Source: Ignelater luminosus
Lineage: Eukaryota > Arthropoda > Insecta > Coleoptera > Elateridae
Assembly: GCA_011009095.1 (NCBI GenBank)
Contig: VTPC01090917.1
Coordinates: 162,862 to 226,861 of the forward strand
Direction of reading: 5' to 3'
Length of the DNA: 64,000 nucleotides
Shown: one piece after another, positions 46,501 through 57,250 of the stretch
How the letters are laid out: every line of letters starts with the position of its first letter
Position numbering within the stretch: position 1 is the stretch's first letter
The notes under the pieces: generated by a model
What the model saw: only the letters and a program-made list of their open reading frames with translations
Database searches by the model: none
Told to the model about the DNA's origin: nothing
Translations under genes and position numbers: made by a program

Positions 46501-46652
46501 TGAGAAGAAGTTACAGAAGGTGAATCTTAATGTTTTTATCTAGAAATAGTTAAGCATAGAAGAAATGTTACTCACAAGCCACACTCGATGGTGGGAGAAA
46601 GGCTGGATCAAATGAGGCCGTTACAAACTGCTTTGCTGTTACTTCAGTTATC

Positions 46653-46821
46653 AGTGATGGGTAAGATACAATAATATTTTATCTGGATACAGATATATAT
46701 ATATAAACAAATGTTTATGTATCTAGTAACAGATACAAGATACATTTTTATTATTATATCTAGATTCAGATACAAGATTTAATTATCGTATCTAGATACA
46801 AAGTATCTAGATAATACCCAT
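46653..46821. repeat. TATCTAGATACA repeat, copy 1 (MITE-like)
   Basis: The left edge TCAGTGATGGGTAAGATACA resembles hAT-type termini. The right edge (TATCTAGATAATACCCATG) is its partial inverse. Inside are alternating TATCTAGATACAAGATA words. No 8-bp target duplication matches. Confidence 0.5.
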
Positions 46822-47049
46822 GAATATAGCTTACTTCAAGAAAACTAGAAATTTCTAAACGACAAACTAAATTAAAAAATAAATTTTTGTTAAGATCGGT
46901 TTACGAAGAGAATTTACAAAATTTATTGCAATAAATTATCTTTACCTGGAAAAGGATGACAAAAGCAGATTTAAAAGTTAAACTGTTCACAAAGCTGCAA
47001 AATTTTTAATTAGCTAAGTAAAAATACATCTCCCATTAAAGATACACTT

Positions 47050-47155
47050 GAAATGTACCTAGTTACAGATACAAGATTCATTTTTATAATTATATCTAGA
47101 TTCAGATACAAGATATAATTATTGTATCTAGATACAGTATCTAGATAGGAGATGT
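47050..47155. repeat. TATCTAGATACA repeat, copy 2 (partial)
   Basis: About 100 bp that repeats 46715-46815 in the same orientation: TACCTAGTTACAGATACAAG, TTATATCTAGATTCAGATAC and GTATCTAGATA. It lacks the terminal TGATGGG part. Confidence 0.6.
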
Positions 47156-49559
47156 TTTTTTGAAAGTGTCAAGAAACGTTACCTTTGTGGGTGTTCGCAT
47201 CGAGATTTAGTACTGCTGTTCTTGATTTCTATTTTGGAGTTTATCTTGTGCCCGTCGAACACCACAATAACAAATGATAGTGACATGCTGGACGTATGTC
47301 TTAGTTATCAGAAAGCGGTTAGACGCGTTCAAATAAATTTGCGAAAGAGGCTACCACCGCTTAGCTCTGTGAGACCAGCTTGATTGTCAAAATTCTCTTG
47401 CAGAACAGTGATGGTGGGAAAAACATTTCAAAGCTCGTTGAGAAATGCAAGTGGTCTAGGCTACGGTTCGAGTCTTAAATATTCTTTTAAAGCCTCTTCA
47501 AATTTGATAACGCAAAAGCTACAGAGGATGCGCAAGAATGATTTCCTTGCGAACGATTGTATTATCGTGAAGAAACGCAAGAGTTTGACGCCAATCAAAG
47601 AAAATTCAGCCGTTACGTTTCAGCTGCTTCATCGGTAGCTCTGATGGTTGGTAATTCCGAAAGCAAAAAATTCTTGAACCACGGAGAGTAATTTTACAGT
47701 CATACTTTGAAAGTATTGATATTTCGCTCATCCGTTTCCACCGAGTATACCTGAGACAAACATGTTACTTAGAGGAATCTTCTTTTACTCCGCACATTCA
47801 CTCCGCAACGTCGCACACCTTCATGCAGAATGGAAAAGCAACGAGGAAGTGTGCAGGCGTACCGTATCGTGAAAATATCACGTTTGCGTATAAAGTTACT
47901 TTCAGATTTAAACTGACCCATGGGATCTTGATAAACAGATATATTAGCCTCGATTGCAAAACAAAAAGGGCGTACGAGTAGAGTACGCGTATTATGGAAT
48001 TTTTGATTATTGTAAAACGAGGTTTCATCCGTTGCTTAGCAATCTGTTTATTATTTTACATAATGGAATTTTTAATTTCAGTAATTCTTATCATCTTATC
48101 AATTTGCTTATCTCTACACGCACGAATCTTAACTGTACGCTTTTTTGTTGAGCACGAGTGTACAGTAATAAAACCGTTTTTGTAAACTGTTCGAATTCTA
48201 CAACAGCCATTTCCTGTTGCAAGTCTCCTATTTACTGGATATACAGTTGGGCTGACACTATAATGTAGGAGTCTTGTAGCTTGGAAACATCCCAGAATAT
48301 CACGAACGCAGTAAACGTGAAGCCTCTAGTATTCAACTCGCTCTGCATGGATAAACAGTCACGTCAAATTAATTTACTGCAGATACTTTTTCAGTAAAGT
48401 TTTTCTGCACAGCTCCAGCATGGGTGACTGAGTGATTTGGCAGATGACCTTTTCCAAAATTCTTGGTAACTTGGTCTCTTCTTACAACAAGGACGCACAA
48501 TTATTTTATCGTTGTTAGCTCCGCTATTATTGGTTATATACGGAAAACAAATAAAAATTAGAAAACTCTTATCAGGCCGAAACTTTATGTTGTGAGCAAA
48601 TTTTTAACGTCCAGGGTGTCAGAAGAAGAAAAACGAGGACATTCTTTTAGCAGTTAGAGGATTTTTGACGCTTTTTGTCAAACTGGGTGCCATAATGTGC
48701 AGTCACTAAGTACTTAGGGTAACATCACTCCCTCCTCCTCCATTTTAGCACTGGGTAATCTCAACTGTTCCCTTATAACGTCGATTCCAATTTTTGATTG
48801 CTATTTTTCAAGATTCCAAGAGCTCATTTCACAAGTAGTTGTAAAATTTAAAATTTTGCCAGAAAATTGCAAATATATTTTATTGATTAATCGTAAGATA
48901 CGTTTGCAGAGCTTTGGGCAATCTAGTTTTAAATTGCAAGTTCTAGTAGCAACTTCTCTGTTGAAACTGGGCGTGTAGTTGAGTCAAAAATGATAATTGC
49001 TGCTCTGCTGCAAAGCCACTGTAGGCTTATACCGTGTCGGTCTAATTGGAAACTGGTTATTTGAATAAAACGCTGTACGTGGTCTAGGATTAGAGTTGAA
49101 TGGGGTATGAGAGATTGTGGGGATGTGAGTAGTAAGTCTGAGTTTGGTGAGGTACATCTGACTGTTATTTCTACTCAGGATTGTCTCTTGTTCTTGTCAT
49201 TCAAATAAAAATCCAGATTTAAGTGACACGAACAAGAAACGATTATAAGCAAAAACAGCTGCTAGAGGTACCTTACCGAACGCAGAGTAAAGTTGTAACT
49301 GAACTTTATAAGATAGGTCTAATCTGTCGGTCTCAAATGAATTGCAAAGGAACCGACTAGTCGGTCCCGTCGTCGAACCAAATTCCAGTTATCCATCGCC
49401 TGCACAACTTTTTTTGATCGCAAAAGCAATCATGAGAAGAGCGTCCGCTCCTACTACGAGTGCACCGCGTCTCATCTTTGCTGGCACACTCGTATACTCG
49501 GCGGCTTGGATGTTGGTGGTTTGTGGAATCTTGCTGCAGTTCTTAAGATATTGAGAGCG
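47156..49559. other. no assignable gene
   Basis: The block 47170-47960 is GC- and CpG-richer than the surroundings, with a plus frame of 84 codons (47384-47638, MSKFSCRTVMVGKTFQSS) and a minus frame of 76 codons (48028-47798). Neither has a known signature. The rest is AT-rich. Confidence 0.4.
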
Positions 49560-49870
49560 ACAGTTCTGTTCTAGACAAAGAGTTGAGTCTGACGGCTAGC
49601 TCGCAGGAAGAGATGTAGTCAAAGTAATCTTCGGCACACGGCCCTCTCTTTCCCATTTAGCAATTTCACAAAGGCAATGTTGCAGCATGGCTTGGCTTCT
49701 TGAGTTCTCAAGAAAGTGTTTTTGATATCCAGGTAGACTGTGATGGGAGATAACCAGAAACGGCTGTCTTACAATTCAGGATGGACATGTTCGAGTGTCT
49801 AAAGGGAATCACCTGGGTCTTGTTGGGGTTAGGTCTATTCTTGCAGTTACTTGCAACATTGCGAAATGGG
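49560..49870 (-). pseudogene. Jockey-like RT fragment (weak)
   Basis: The minus strand reads VTARIDLTPTRPR or, one frame over, LNPNKTQVIPF-like sequence, which corresponds to the NPxKTQV motif after the RT catalytic box. Near 49480 NIQAAEYTSVPAKM resembles the SAAEYAxPVW motif of the same group. Similarity is short and frame-broken. Confidence 0.35.
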
Positions 49871-52800
49871 CCCCTGTACTTAAACCTCTGAAATTACAAT
49901 TCAAGATGAGAAGGTTAAGGATTTTTAATATTTTTCTGAAATCATCATATAAGAATTTGTGTCAAATTTAATTTTTAAAATAGTTAATTCCAGGTTCAGA
50001 CTTAAAATTCCTGGACTAAAAGTAGTTTCGCTACAAAACGCTCTAAAATTAACTAAATACATCCAGGTATGAATGCAAACATCAAGGCGACTCGAATTAC
50101 TTTATTACAATACTGCTAGACTCATCACTAACATGATTCGTATACAGATTCTAATGTTTCGAAAGCTGAATTGACATACGGCATTCCTTCCGGAAAAAGT
50201 GAAATCTGAAATTGTTGGAGCTAGTTAAATAAATTCTTGAAATTGAATTTGGTACCCCCCCTTTTTTTTATCCATCCACTTATTTATTGTATCGTAGCTT
50301 TGTGTTATAATTTACTAAACGTGAGTAAAAATCTAATATAGTTTCAAGAACTATAGAGCTCTAGTTTTTTCCAGATAACCAGAATGTTTCTAGTTACATA
50401 GATAATTGCAAAGACTGTAAAGGTTTTAAACTTTAAGATCCAAATTTGCTTTAAAACAATTTTTTATCAATGCAGAACCTGTGTTTTGATATTTCTAATG
50501 ATCACTTTACGCTTGTTACATAAAACGGTTTTGTAATTTTATTTTATCTCTATTTCAGAAGTTACCTTTGAACTACCTTTATCTTTGTACGTTTAGGAAA
50601 GAAAGTGTTACTCTGATACCGCTTTAGATGGAAATTTCAACTATAATCTTTCTATTTTATTTAATTGTTTCATTTTTCAACTAAACGCAATTAGCCTCTA
50701 ATTATAAAATTCACTAATATTTGCCTCATAAGATTTCAGTTTTCATTATTTCACGTTAACGTGTTTTTTTTGTTGTTTGTTTGTATCAATAGCTGTCTGC
50801 GTTAGTAGAAAAAGGCGTTATTAAAATCTCCTTTCTCTCGATAAGCAACTATTGGTTTTCCATTTTTTTATCCAGTCAAAATCTAATCAATTTGGGCTTA
50901 TTTCTTCACTTTTTAGAGTCTATTTATTATACATTCTAGCTCCTATAGCTCTAATTACGTCCGCTTAGTTATATTTTGTAATTGTAAAATTCAAGTTAAC
51001 TAAGTATTTTCTTATAGGAATCTATGGTGGAGAAGAATATATGGTGATAACAGATTTCGTTTTGTTGTCTCGAAATTTCTCCTTTATTATCGAGTTATTT
51101 TTAGCACTTGGAAGTTCATTTTGACTTTCAGTAATTTCAGATTCTAATTTCTAATTTTCCGCCCCTATACAGCAGTTCCACTTTGTTAAGTTATTAATAA
51201 TAATTCCTAATAACGTACGGAAGTAACATTTTACCCATCCCACCAAGGCACCCCTTACGTCTATAACGGTTATGTTCATGCTTGAAGTATGAGAAAACGT
51301 CCTCTAATTTGAAAAGTAGGAAATCGTTAAATGCAAAAATAAAATTATTTTTAATTCCATTTTTAAGATTTGGTCTGCAAAATACGATTTCTCTTTTGTA
51401 TTTCAAATTCAGTCAGACTATTCAGGCGAAGTAATACGTTTGTTATTGTGAACTCATTTTTACTGCCTTTGGTTTCTTTGTAAAATGATTTCAAATATTA
51501 AAAGCCTTATTGTATTTAAAGATTTAGTTCTTATCCTTTACTAAAATCGTTTTTTAAATCTGTCAGACACTAGACCATTTATTGCTTACAGTGGGATGAG
51601 GTTATTTCTTCTTAAGAAATTATTTTCCACATTCTAACTTGCAACTCTCCTTTTAATTATCCAATCAAAGGTCGCGTGATCGATTTGGTTTCTCAATAGA
51701 AATCGTTTTGTTTCCTCAGTGCAAGTTGGGAATATTTCTGCTTGAATTCAGGGAGATCTTTGCCAACTTGCGAACGTGACTTGTGTTGCTTGCGCATTTA
51801 ATACTTAAATTAAAATTTTCTTGTGGAAATTATATTATTATCAAGGTTCCGTTTCTTTGCAAACAAGTTTGTTTTGTTACGTTGTCAAACTCATTGAGTG
51901 TGAGTACCTTGATAAATTTCTCAGTATGTCGTTTACCTTATTTCTATTTATTTATTGTTTATATTAAATGTTTGAAATTGAAAAATTTCTCGTGATTAAT
52001 AACAGTACATGTACCAAAATGATTCATAATTCTGAATGGCCTAAAGTGATAACATAAAACTTGTTATCAAAGATACATTTTTTCGTTTGTTCGTAAGTAA
52101 ATATTAGAAATTAACTGGACCTAAATATGTCTGTCGGATACAGTTGAAGTTGCATGAAGTTTAGAAGATAAATTTTCCATTTTGTTTATAAACAATTATA
52201 ATCGATTCTCGTTTTGGTCTAGAGCATAATCTTCCAGTAAATGATACAGTTATAGTTCTGCGTAAGGAATTATTATATTATTTTCTTTTTGCGTTTGGAT
52301 GTTTTTGCTTGAAGCAACTGCAGCTACACATGACGATTATAAACCGTGGTGAGCTCGTTCAACCGTTAAGTTGTTGGACTGACCGTGAGGCTGCTTGTTC
52401 TCAATTGCTAGCTTCAATGTACCGTGTACATCTCTTATATTCACTTTATTAAACAAAATAAAAGTGTTAACGATTTTTTAAGTTTACTAAGATCCTTAGT
52501 ACTTGATGTATGACAATCTCTATTATCACTCATGATTTTGACATTTTCTCTGCTTTGTCTTCTAGAATTAACCTGATACCTAACTTTATCGTCGAACTTG
52601 CCTGTCTCCAACTTTCCGAGTTAGCGAAGTGACACATTAGTTATATATGCGTTAACGGTAAGTTACTGCATTTGGGTCACTAAATCCTACTTTCCCCATA
52701 TTTTCTACATTCTGCCCGCTGTTGATGACGTAGGTCTGTCAGGATTTTTCTTTTTGTTTGCTTTTTCTAATCACTTAGAATAATTTCTTTAACATCCGCG

Positions 52801-53100
52801 CTATTGATGAAGTTTGCTTAATGCTACTTCTGTCATTTTTCTTAAAATCGTCTTAATTAGTTAATTCCTCAACGTGCTAGGTGAGCTAGGATTTCTTTAA
52901 ATGGGAAGCAGGGATTTCCCTGTTGGGATTTAGCTGAACTAACACTAAGAAAGTCTTATAGTTGACTGACCACCATGTTAACGCAAGGCTGCATTACATA
53001 TTCAATTTTAAACTGTCTAGAATATATAATATACAATACTCATTGATTTTGCAACGGGTAAGGGTTTAGTGGTTAGAAGCACTTGGATGCTTTACAAGGA
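49871..53100. other. no recognisable gene; tRNA-like stretch at 52350-52425
   Basis: AT-rich. At 52350-52425 the plus strand reads TGAGCTCGTTCAACCGTTAA and then TTGTTGGACTGACC, with a weak B-box-like GTTCTCAATTGC, like a decayed tRNA-derived SINE head. At 53060-53090 GTTTAGTGGTTAGAAGCACT is A-box-like but has no B box. Nothing else was recognised. Confidence 0.35.
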
Positions 53101-54272
53101 TATTAAGAAAATAATATGGCATTCCTCGGATGGGACAACAAGGAATCCAGTTGATCATGTGCTGATTGATTCGAGACATGCATCCGATATTCAGTGTATA
53201 GAGACATGCAGAAGAGCGGAAATGGACTCGGAGCTCTAACTAGTAAGTATAAATCAATGAAGAGCGGGATGTAGGAAAGCCGAGAAAGCAAAGCAGATTA
53301 CATGAAATGTTAAGCTATTAGAAAATGAAGAAACAAGGGAACACTTCTAAGAAAAAATAAGAGAACTGCTACAAAGAGGTAAACGTGATGCGCAAGTTAA
53401 GAAAGAAGGAAATGTCGATGATGTTGAAACAGAATGGGACACAATTAGAAGCGAGGTAAATGAAGCAGCAAGCAAAGTTTTGGAAAATGCCAGGATGGAA
53501 AGAAGGGAAGAGTGGGTTAATGAGCAGTGGTGTAGAGCTGCAATAGTGATGAGAAACGAAGAGAGGGAAAAAGCTGCAGAGTAGAAAAACGAAAACAACG
53601 GCTGAAGAACACAAGAGGTGCTGTGCAATTGCAAGCAAGATGTGCCGATAAAATAAGACAGCTCTAGAAAAAAGAAAAATAGAAGAGTTGGAAGAATTAA
53701 AAGAAGCCAATAAAGTTAGGAAGTTCTACAAGAGGGTTAAAGAGGAAAAAAGGGTTTACAACCGACCGCTCTCTTCTGCAAAGTCAAGATAAGGACCAAT
53801 TTAGATGAGAAGTCTGCAAGTCTGAGAAGGTGGGAGGAGTAGAAGATCTTGAATGGAACCTTGGAAGTGGAGAGACGACAAAACATCCAAATTACAGGAA
53901 AAGTAAGAGTAGAAGCAATCAGGACACTGAAAAACAATAGGGCGCCAGGACACGAGGGTATTCCAGACGTGTTACTGAAGCACGAAGGCGATGCGCTAAT
54001 TCATCAGGTGCATGAGTTCAAAAAGAAAGCTTGGCAGTCGGAGACAACGCCAAAGGAGTGGAGCGAAGGAATTATATGCCCTATACATAAAAAAGGTGAC
54101 AAAATGGTCTGCGAAAACTACAAGAGGATTTTATAACTGAGCACCCCCTATGAAGTATTCGCAAAAGTAATGGACAAACGACTAGCTCCTATTTCCAAAA
54201 CCCTTCTCGGAGATTACCAGCACGAATTTCATGCAAATAGGTTCACTATAGACCATATATTTACATTGAGAC

Positions 54273-55576
54273 GCTGTTTTCGGTCGGCGGACGTCACTGA
54301 AGGTGACGTTCCTGCTCGGGCGCTAAAATGTGACGCGTTTTGCTTGGGTTGTGTGTTGCGGGCGGGGTTGGCGGACGTCAATGTACGCGACTTCTCTGCG
54401 TAAGCGCCGTGTTGTATCCTTTGGTACTGGACGGTCAGGGCTTGGGCGCCAAATTTGATAAGGGCGTTTACTCCCCCCACCTCGTCCTTGATGCGGTCAA
54501 ACGAGGGCTCACCGGGCAGCTACGCTGGAGATCCGGTTCTTCCAGGGGTCAATCAGCTGGAATTAAAGGGTGCAGAGCTCACAGATTAAATAAAACAGCA
54601 AATCAGCCCAAAACAATCTATTTAACAAAGCCCGGTTATGGTACAGGCAAATCTACCTTCTACGTGCTACTTCTACCAGCCCCCAAGCAGTGCAGCAAAC
54701 AGGTTAGGGTGCAAGCAGTGAGCTGAAACCAGGTTGCGATAGGTGCCTTCAAGAGGCTAACGTCCAAGGTGTAAACGGAATAGCTAGGAGGGTGGAGGGA
54801 CGGAGTCACCCCGCGGAGGCCGGTCGAGTAAACCGGCGGGCCCGCACCAAGGTAAATTAAGCAGGATTACGACAAATGGCCTCGAACCGTTCGCCGTAAG
54901 ACCGCTACTGGGGCGATAGGAACGGAGTCACCCCGTGGAGGCCGGACGACAGAACCGCCGGGCCCGCACCAAGGTAACTTAAGCAGGATTACGACAAATG
55001 GCCTCGAGCCGTTCACCGTAAGACTGCCACTAGGGAAAAGGGACGGAGTAGGTTGTAAAAGGGTACGGTATGAGGAATAGGGTATATCGGTCGAAAAGGA
55101 AAAGACACCTCTATATGTTTACGGCTTACCAAGGTACTTACTCACACTGCTGCTAGTTGTTGGTGGTGCTGGCTGGCTGCTTCGTCAACAACTCCTAAAG
55201 CACTCTCTTGTTCCGGTCAGTCGCTCGCTTATGTACCTGCCCGGCTCCCCACGCTAGACAACCAATCGTAGTGGGAGGATCCGGGGGGACAAAGCGAGTG
55301 AGTGGGGCAAATCCCTAAGCGTTCTCACTTCCTTAGAAATAATTGATTGTTTCTAAATTATTAAAGTATTAACGGTCAACAATAATTAAACAAAAAAATA
55401 ATCGGCTTGAATAATTCATAACATAAATAATATTCAAATATATTCGCATTTATAGTTCTGTATAGTCTGTATTCGGTGTAGATAAGCGGGCCACATGCTG
55501 ATTAGCCGATACGTATAGTAGGCGGAAAGGTATAAATTGTCATTCTGGTATCAAATTAAAATAACTTCGTTACAAG
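54273..55576 (-). mobile_element. gypsy-type LTR plus leader (fossil)
   Basis: A GC-rich insertion inside non-LTR element H. Read on the minus strand, an LTR-like part starts TGTAACGAAG at 55574 and runs to about 54460. A primer-site-like TGGCGCCCAAG near 54450 and a short leader follow. The block CTCGTCCTTGATGCGGTCA is shared with the gypsy-type fossil at 27.3 kb. Flanking words ATTGAGAC (54265) and ATTAAGAC (55577) may be remnants of a target duplication. The element is incomplete, with no coding genes. Confidence 0.6.
54798..55048. repeat. two-copy tandem repeat, period about 122 bp
   Basis: CGGAGTCACCCCGCGGAGGC starts at 54801 and recurs as CGGAGTCACCCCGTGGAGGC at 54923. A third start, CGGAGTA, is at 55044. 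Each unit also holds GGCGGGCCCGCACCAAGGTA or a near copy and AAGCAGGATTACGACAAATG. It lies inside the gypsy-type LTR and is the most GC-rich part of the window. Confidence 0.85.
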
Positions 55577-56499
55577 ATTAAGACAAATACTAGAAAAATG
55601 TTACGAACATGGCGTGAATGAGCATCATCTACACGTGAATTTCAAAAAGCCGTATGACAGTGTGAAGAGGGGGAAGCTATATGAAGCTTTAAGGGAGTTT
55701 GGGATAGCAAGGAAATACAGACGACTGATTAAAGTGTCGCTGAGTAGCACCACCAGCAGAGTGAAAGCAGGTGGAGAGCTCTCGGATCAACTGGAAATTA
55801 CTGTCGGCTTAAGACAAGAAGATGTGCTTTTTTCAATTTTGCTTAATCTAGTTTTGGAAGGAGTCATGAGACACATGCCTGGGAATCTGGGAGGACGTTG
55901 TTTAATAGAATGTCACAAAATTTGGTGTAAGCAGAAGTTGTTGAGCAAATGGAAAGATCGCAAACTGAGTTGAATACGGTCTATGCCGCACTCGAACAGA
56001 ATGCAGTGGATGTGGATTTTCAGGTAAATACAACTAAAACCGAATACATGCACAGAACCAGAAAAATTGAAGAAGAACGTCACTGTAAATATTGGCGAGA
56101 AAACGTTTGAAAAGGTAAATTGTTTTAAATATTTGGGGGCTCTAATTACAGAGGATAATTCTGTAGCACAAAACGTAAAAGGAAGAATAGCCGCTGTCAA
56201 TCGAAGCTACTACAGCCTTCTGAGGTTCTTCAAGTCTAGGATAGTAAGCAGAACTATTAAAATAGTACTGTTCCTCAGAGTCGTCCGACCAGTTGTAATG
56301 TATGGCAGCGAAACGCGGACCTTGGCTGTCAGGGTATATGGACCGGTTAGGTAAGGGTAGGCCTGGCGGACAAGAACCAATGCAAAGCTCTAGCAGCTGT
56401 TTGGAAAACCCAACATTGTCGTTGAAATGAAGAATATTTTTGACTGAAGAATTCTTCGACCTGGCTAGTCGCTCTGTGTTTTTTTTTTGTTTTGACAAT

Positions 56500-57250
56500 T
56501 TCTCCTAGTAGATCTCAGTTAAAAAGATCATTATTCAATCTGAAAACTATTCAGAGTCAACTTTGAGGTTTATGGAAGTCAAGTTGCTTTTTAAACAAGA
56601 GTCTGAATGATATAGATCTGGTAATAATCTTCTTATATCTCTCACGAAGTCTATATTTATACGGTTATGTTCCTTCTCTTTTAATATCAGAGGGACTGCA
56701 TTGTAAATGGCAGAAAGACTAGCGCCGATTCTTGAAACTGAACCAAACGGTTTCCCATCTTTTTGCAAACCTCCAAGTCTAGTTTGAGAGCTCCTAAAAA
56801 AGACACTGTTTTTGAGGAATTAGAAATACTGCTTAATTAACTTCCTTTAATCCTTTTTAGGACGATCCAGCTTAATCAAGTGCTTTGGGTATAATTAACA
56901 GAAAACCAAAACACGGAGAAACAACGTGGTATGGTACACCCGTCGTTAAAAAGAAGAATGAGCAAGGCTGACTGGTGGTTAAATAGTGATGGAAAGTGGA
57001 GTCTTTGTACCAATACAGGTGGAGTCCGTTCCTGGGTTTAATTAATACTCCTAAATGCGTTTTAAATGTTTGTTTACGGATATAGGAGGAGGTAATACTA
57101 AGAGTGATACAGGTAGGTCCAAGATCCAATGCATCTTTGTAAACAACGTGGAAGGGATTGCTACTTGTCTTGAGAGACACTTTTTCCGAATGTTTGTATA
57201 TTTAAGTAAATAGGAAACAATTATATTCGAGCACTCAAGCACTCTATTAA
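56500..57250 (-). other. coding-like remnant, family unknown
   Basis: Two minus frames are open: 73 codons at 56768-56547 (DGKPFGSVSRIGASLSAIYN, then RRLLPDLYHSD) and 102 codons at 57180-56872 (MSLKTSSNPFHVVYKDALDL, then CITLSITSSYIRKQTF). They lie in one direction and are separated by stops. I could not match either to a transposase or host family. Confidence 0.3.

Larger units (their letters stand above)
53105..56440 (+). mobile_element. non-LTR retrotransposon H, split by a gypsy-type insertion
   Basis: Begins in the end of an APE-type endonuclease (NPVDHVLIDSRHASDI), then a linker (ETEWDTIRSEVNEAASKVLE). RT follows at 53849-54272: LKNNRAPGHEGIPDVLLKHE, EGIICPIHKKGDKMVCENYK and YQHEFHANRFTIDHIFTLR. 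It resumes at 55577 with RQILEKCYEHGVNEHHLHVN, KPYDSVKRGKLYEALREFGI and LEITVGLRQEDVLFSILLNL; the YADD box is lost. Later come FEKVNCFKYLGALITED and SYYSLLRFFKSRIVSRT, then VVMYGSETRTLAVRVYGPVR. Same broad group as E and G. There are several stops and shifts, but both halves agree with one former protein. The 3' end near 56440 is blurred. Confidence 0.75.

Noticed and set aside
46680-46720. TATATA run as a promoter
   Set aside because: It lies inside the TATCTAGATACA repeat and no gene follows.
52350-52425. Functional tRNA gene
   Set aside because: Only partial similarity to a tRNA-derived SINE head, and the B box is degraded.
53347-53710. Minus-strand frames of 95 and 113 codons, Ser/Phe-rich
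   Set aside because: Antisense of the charged linker of non-LTR element H.
54340-54726. 128-codon plus-strand frame
   Set aside because: Lies inside the gypsy-type LTR and leader. GC-rich DNA has few stops by chance, and the frame has no motif.
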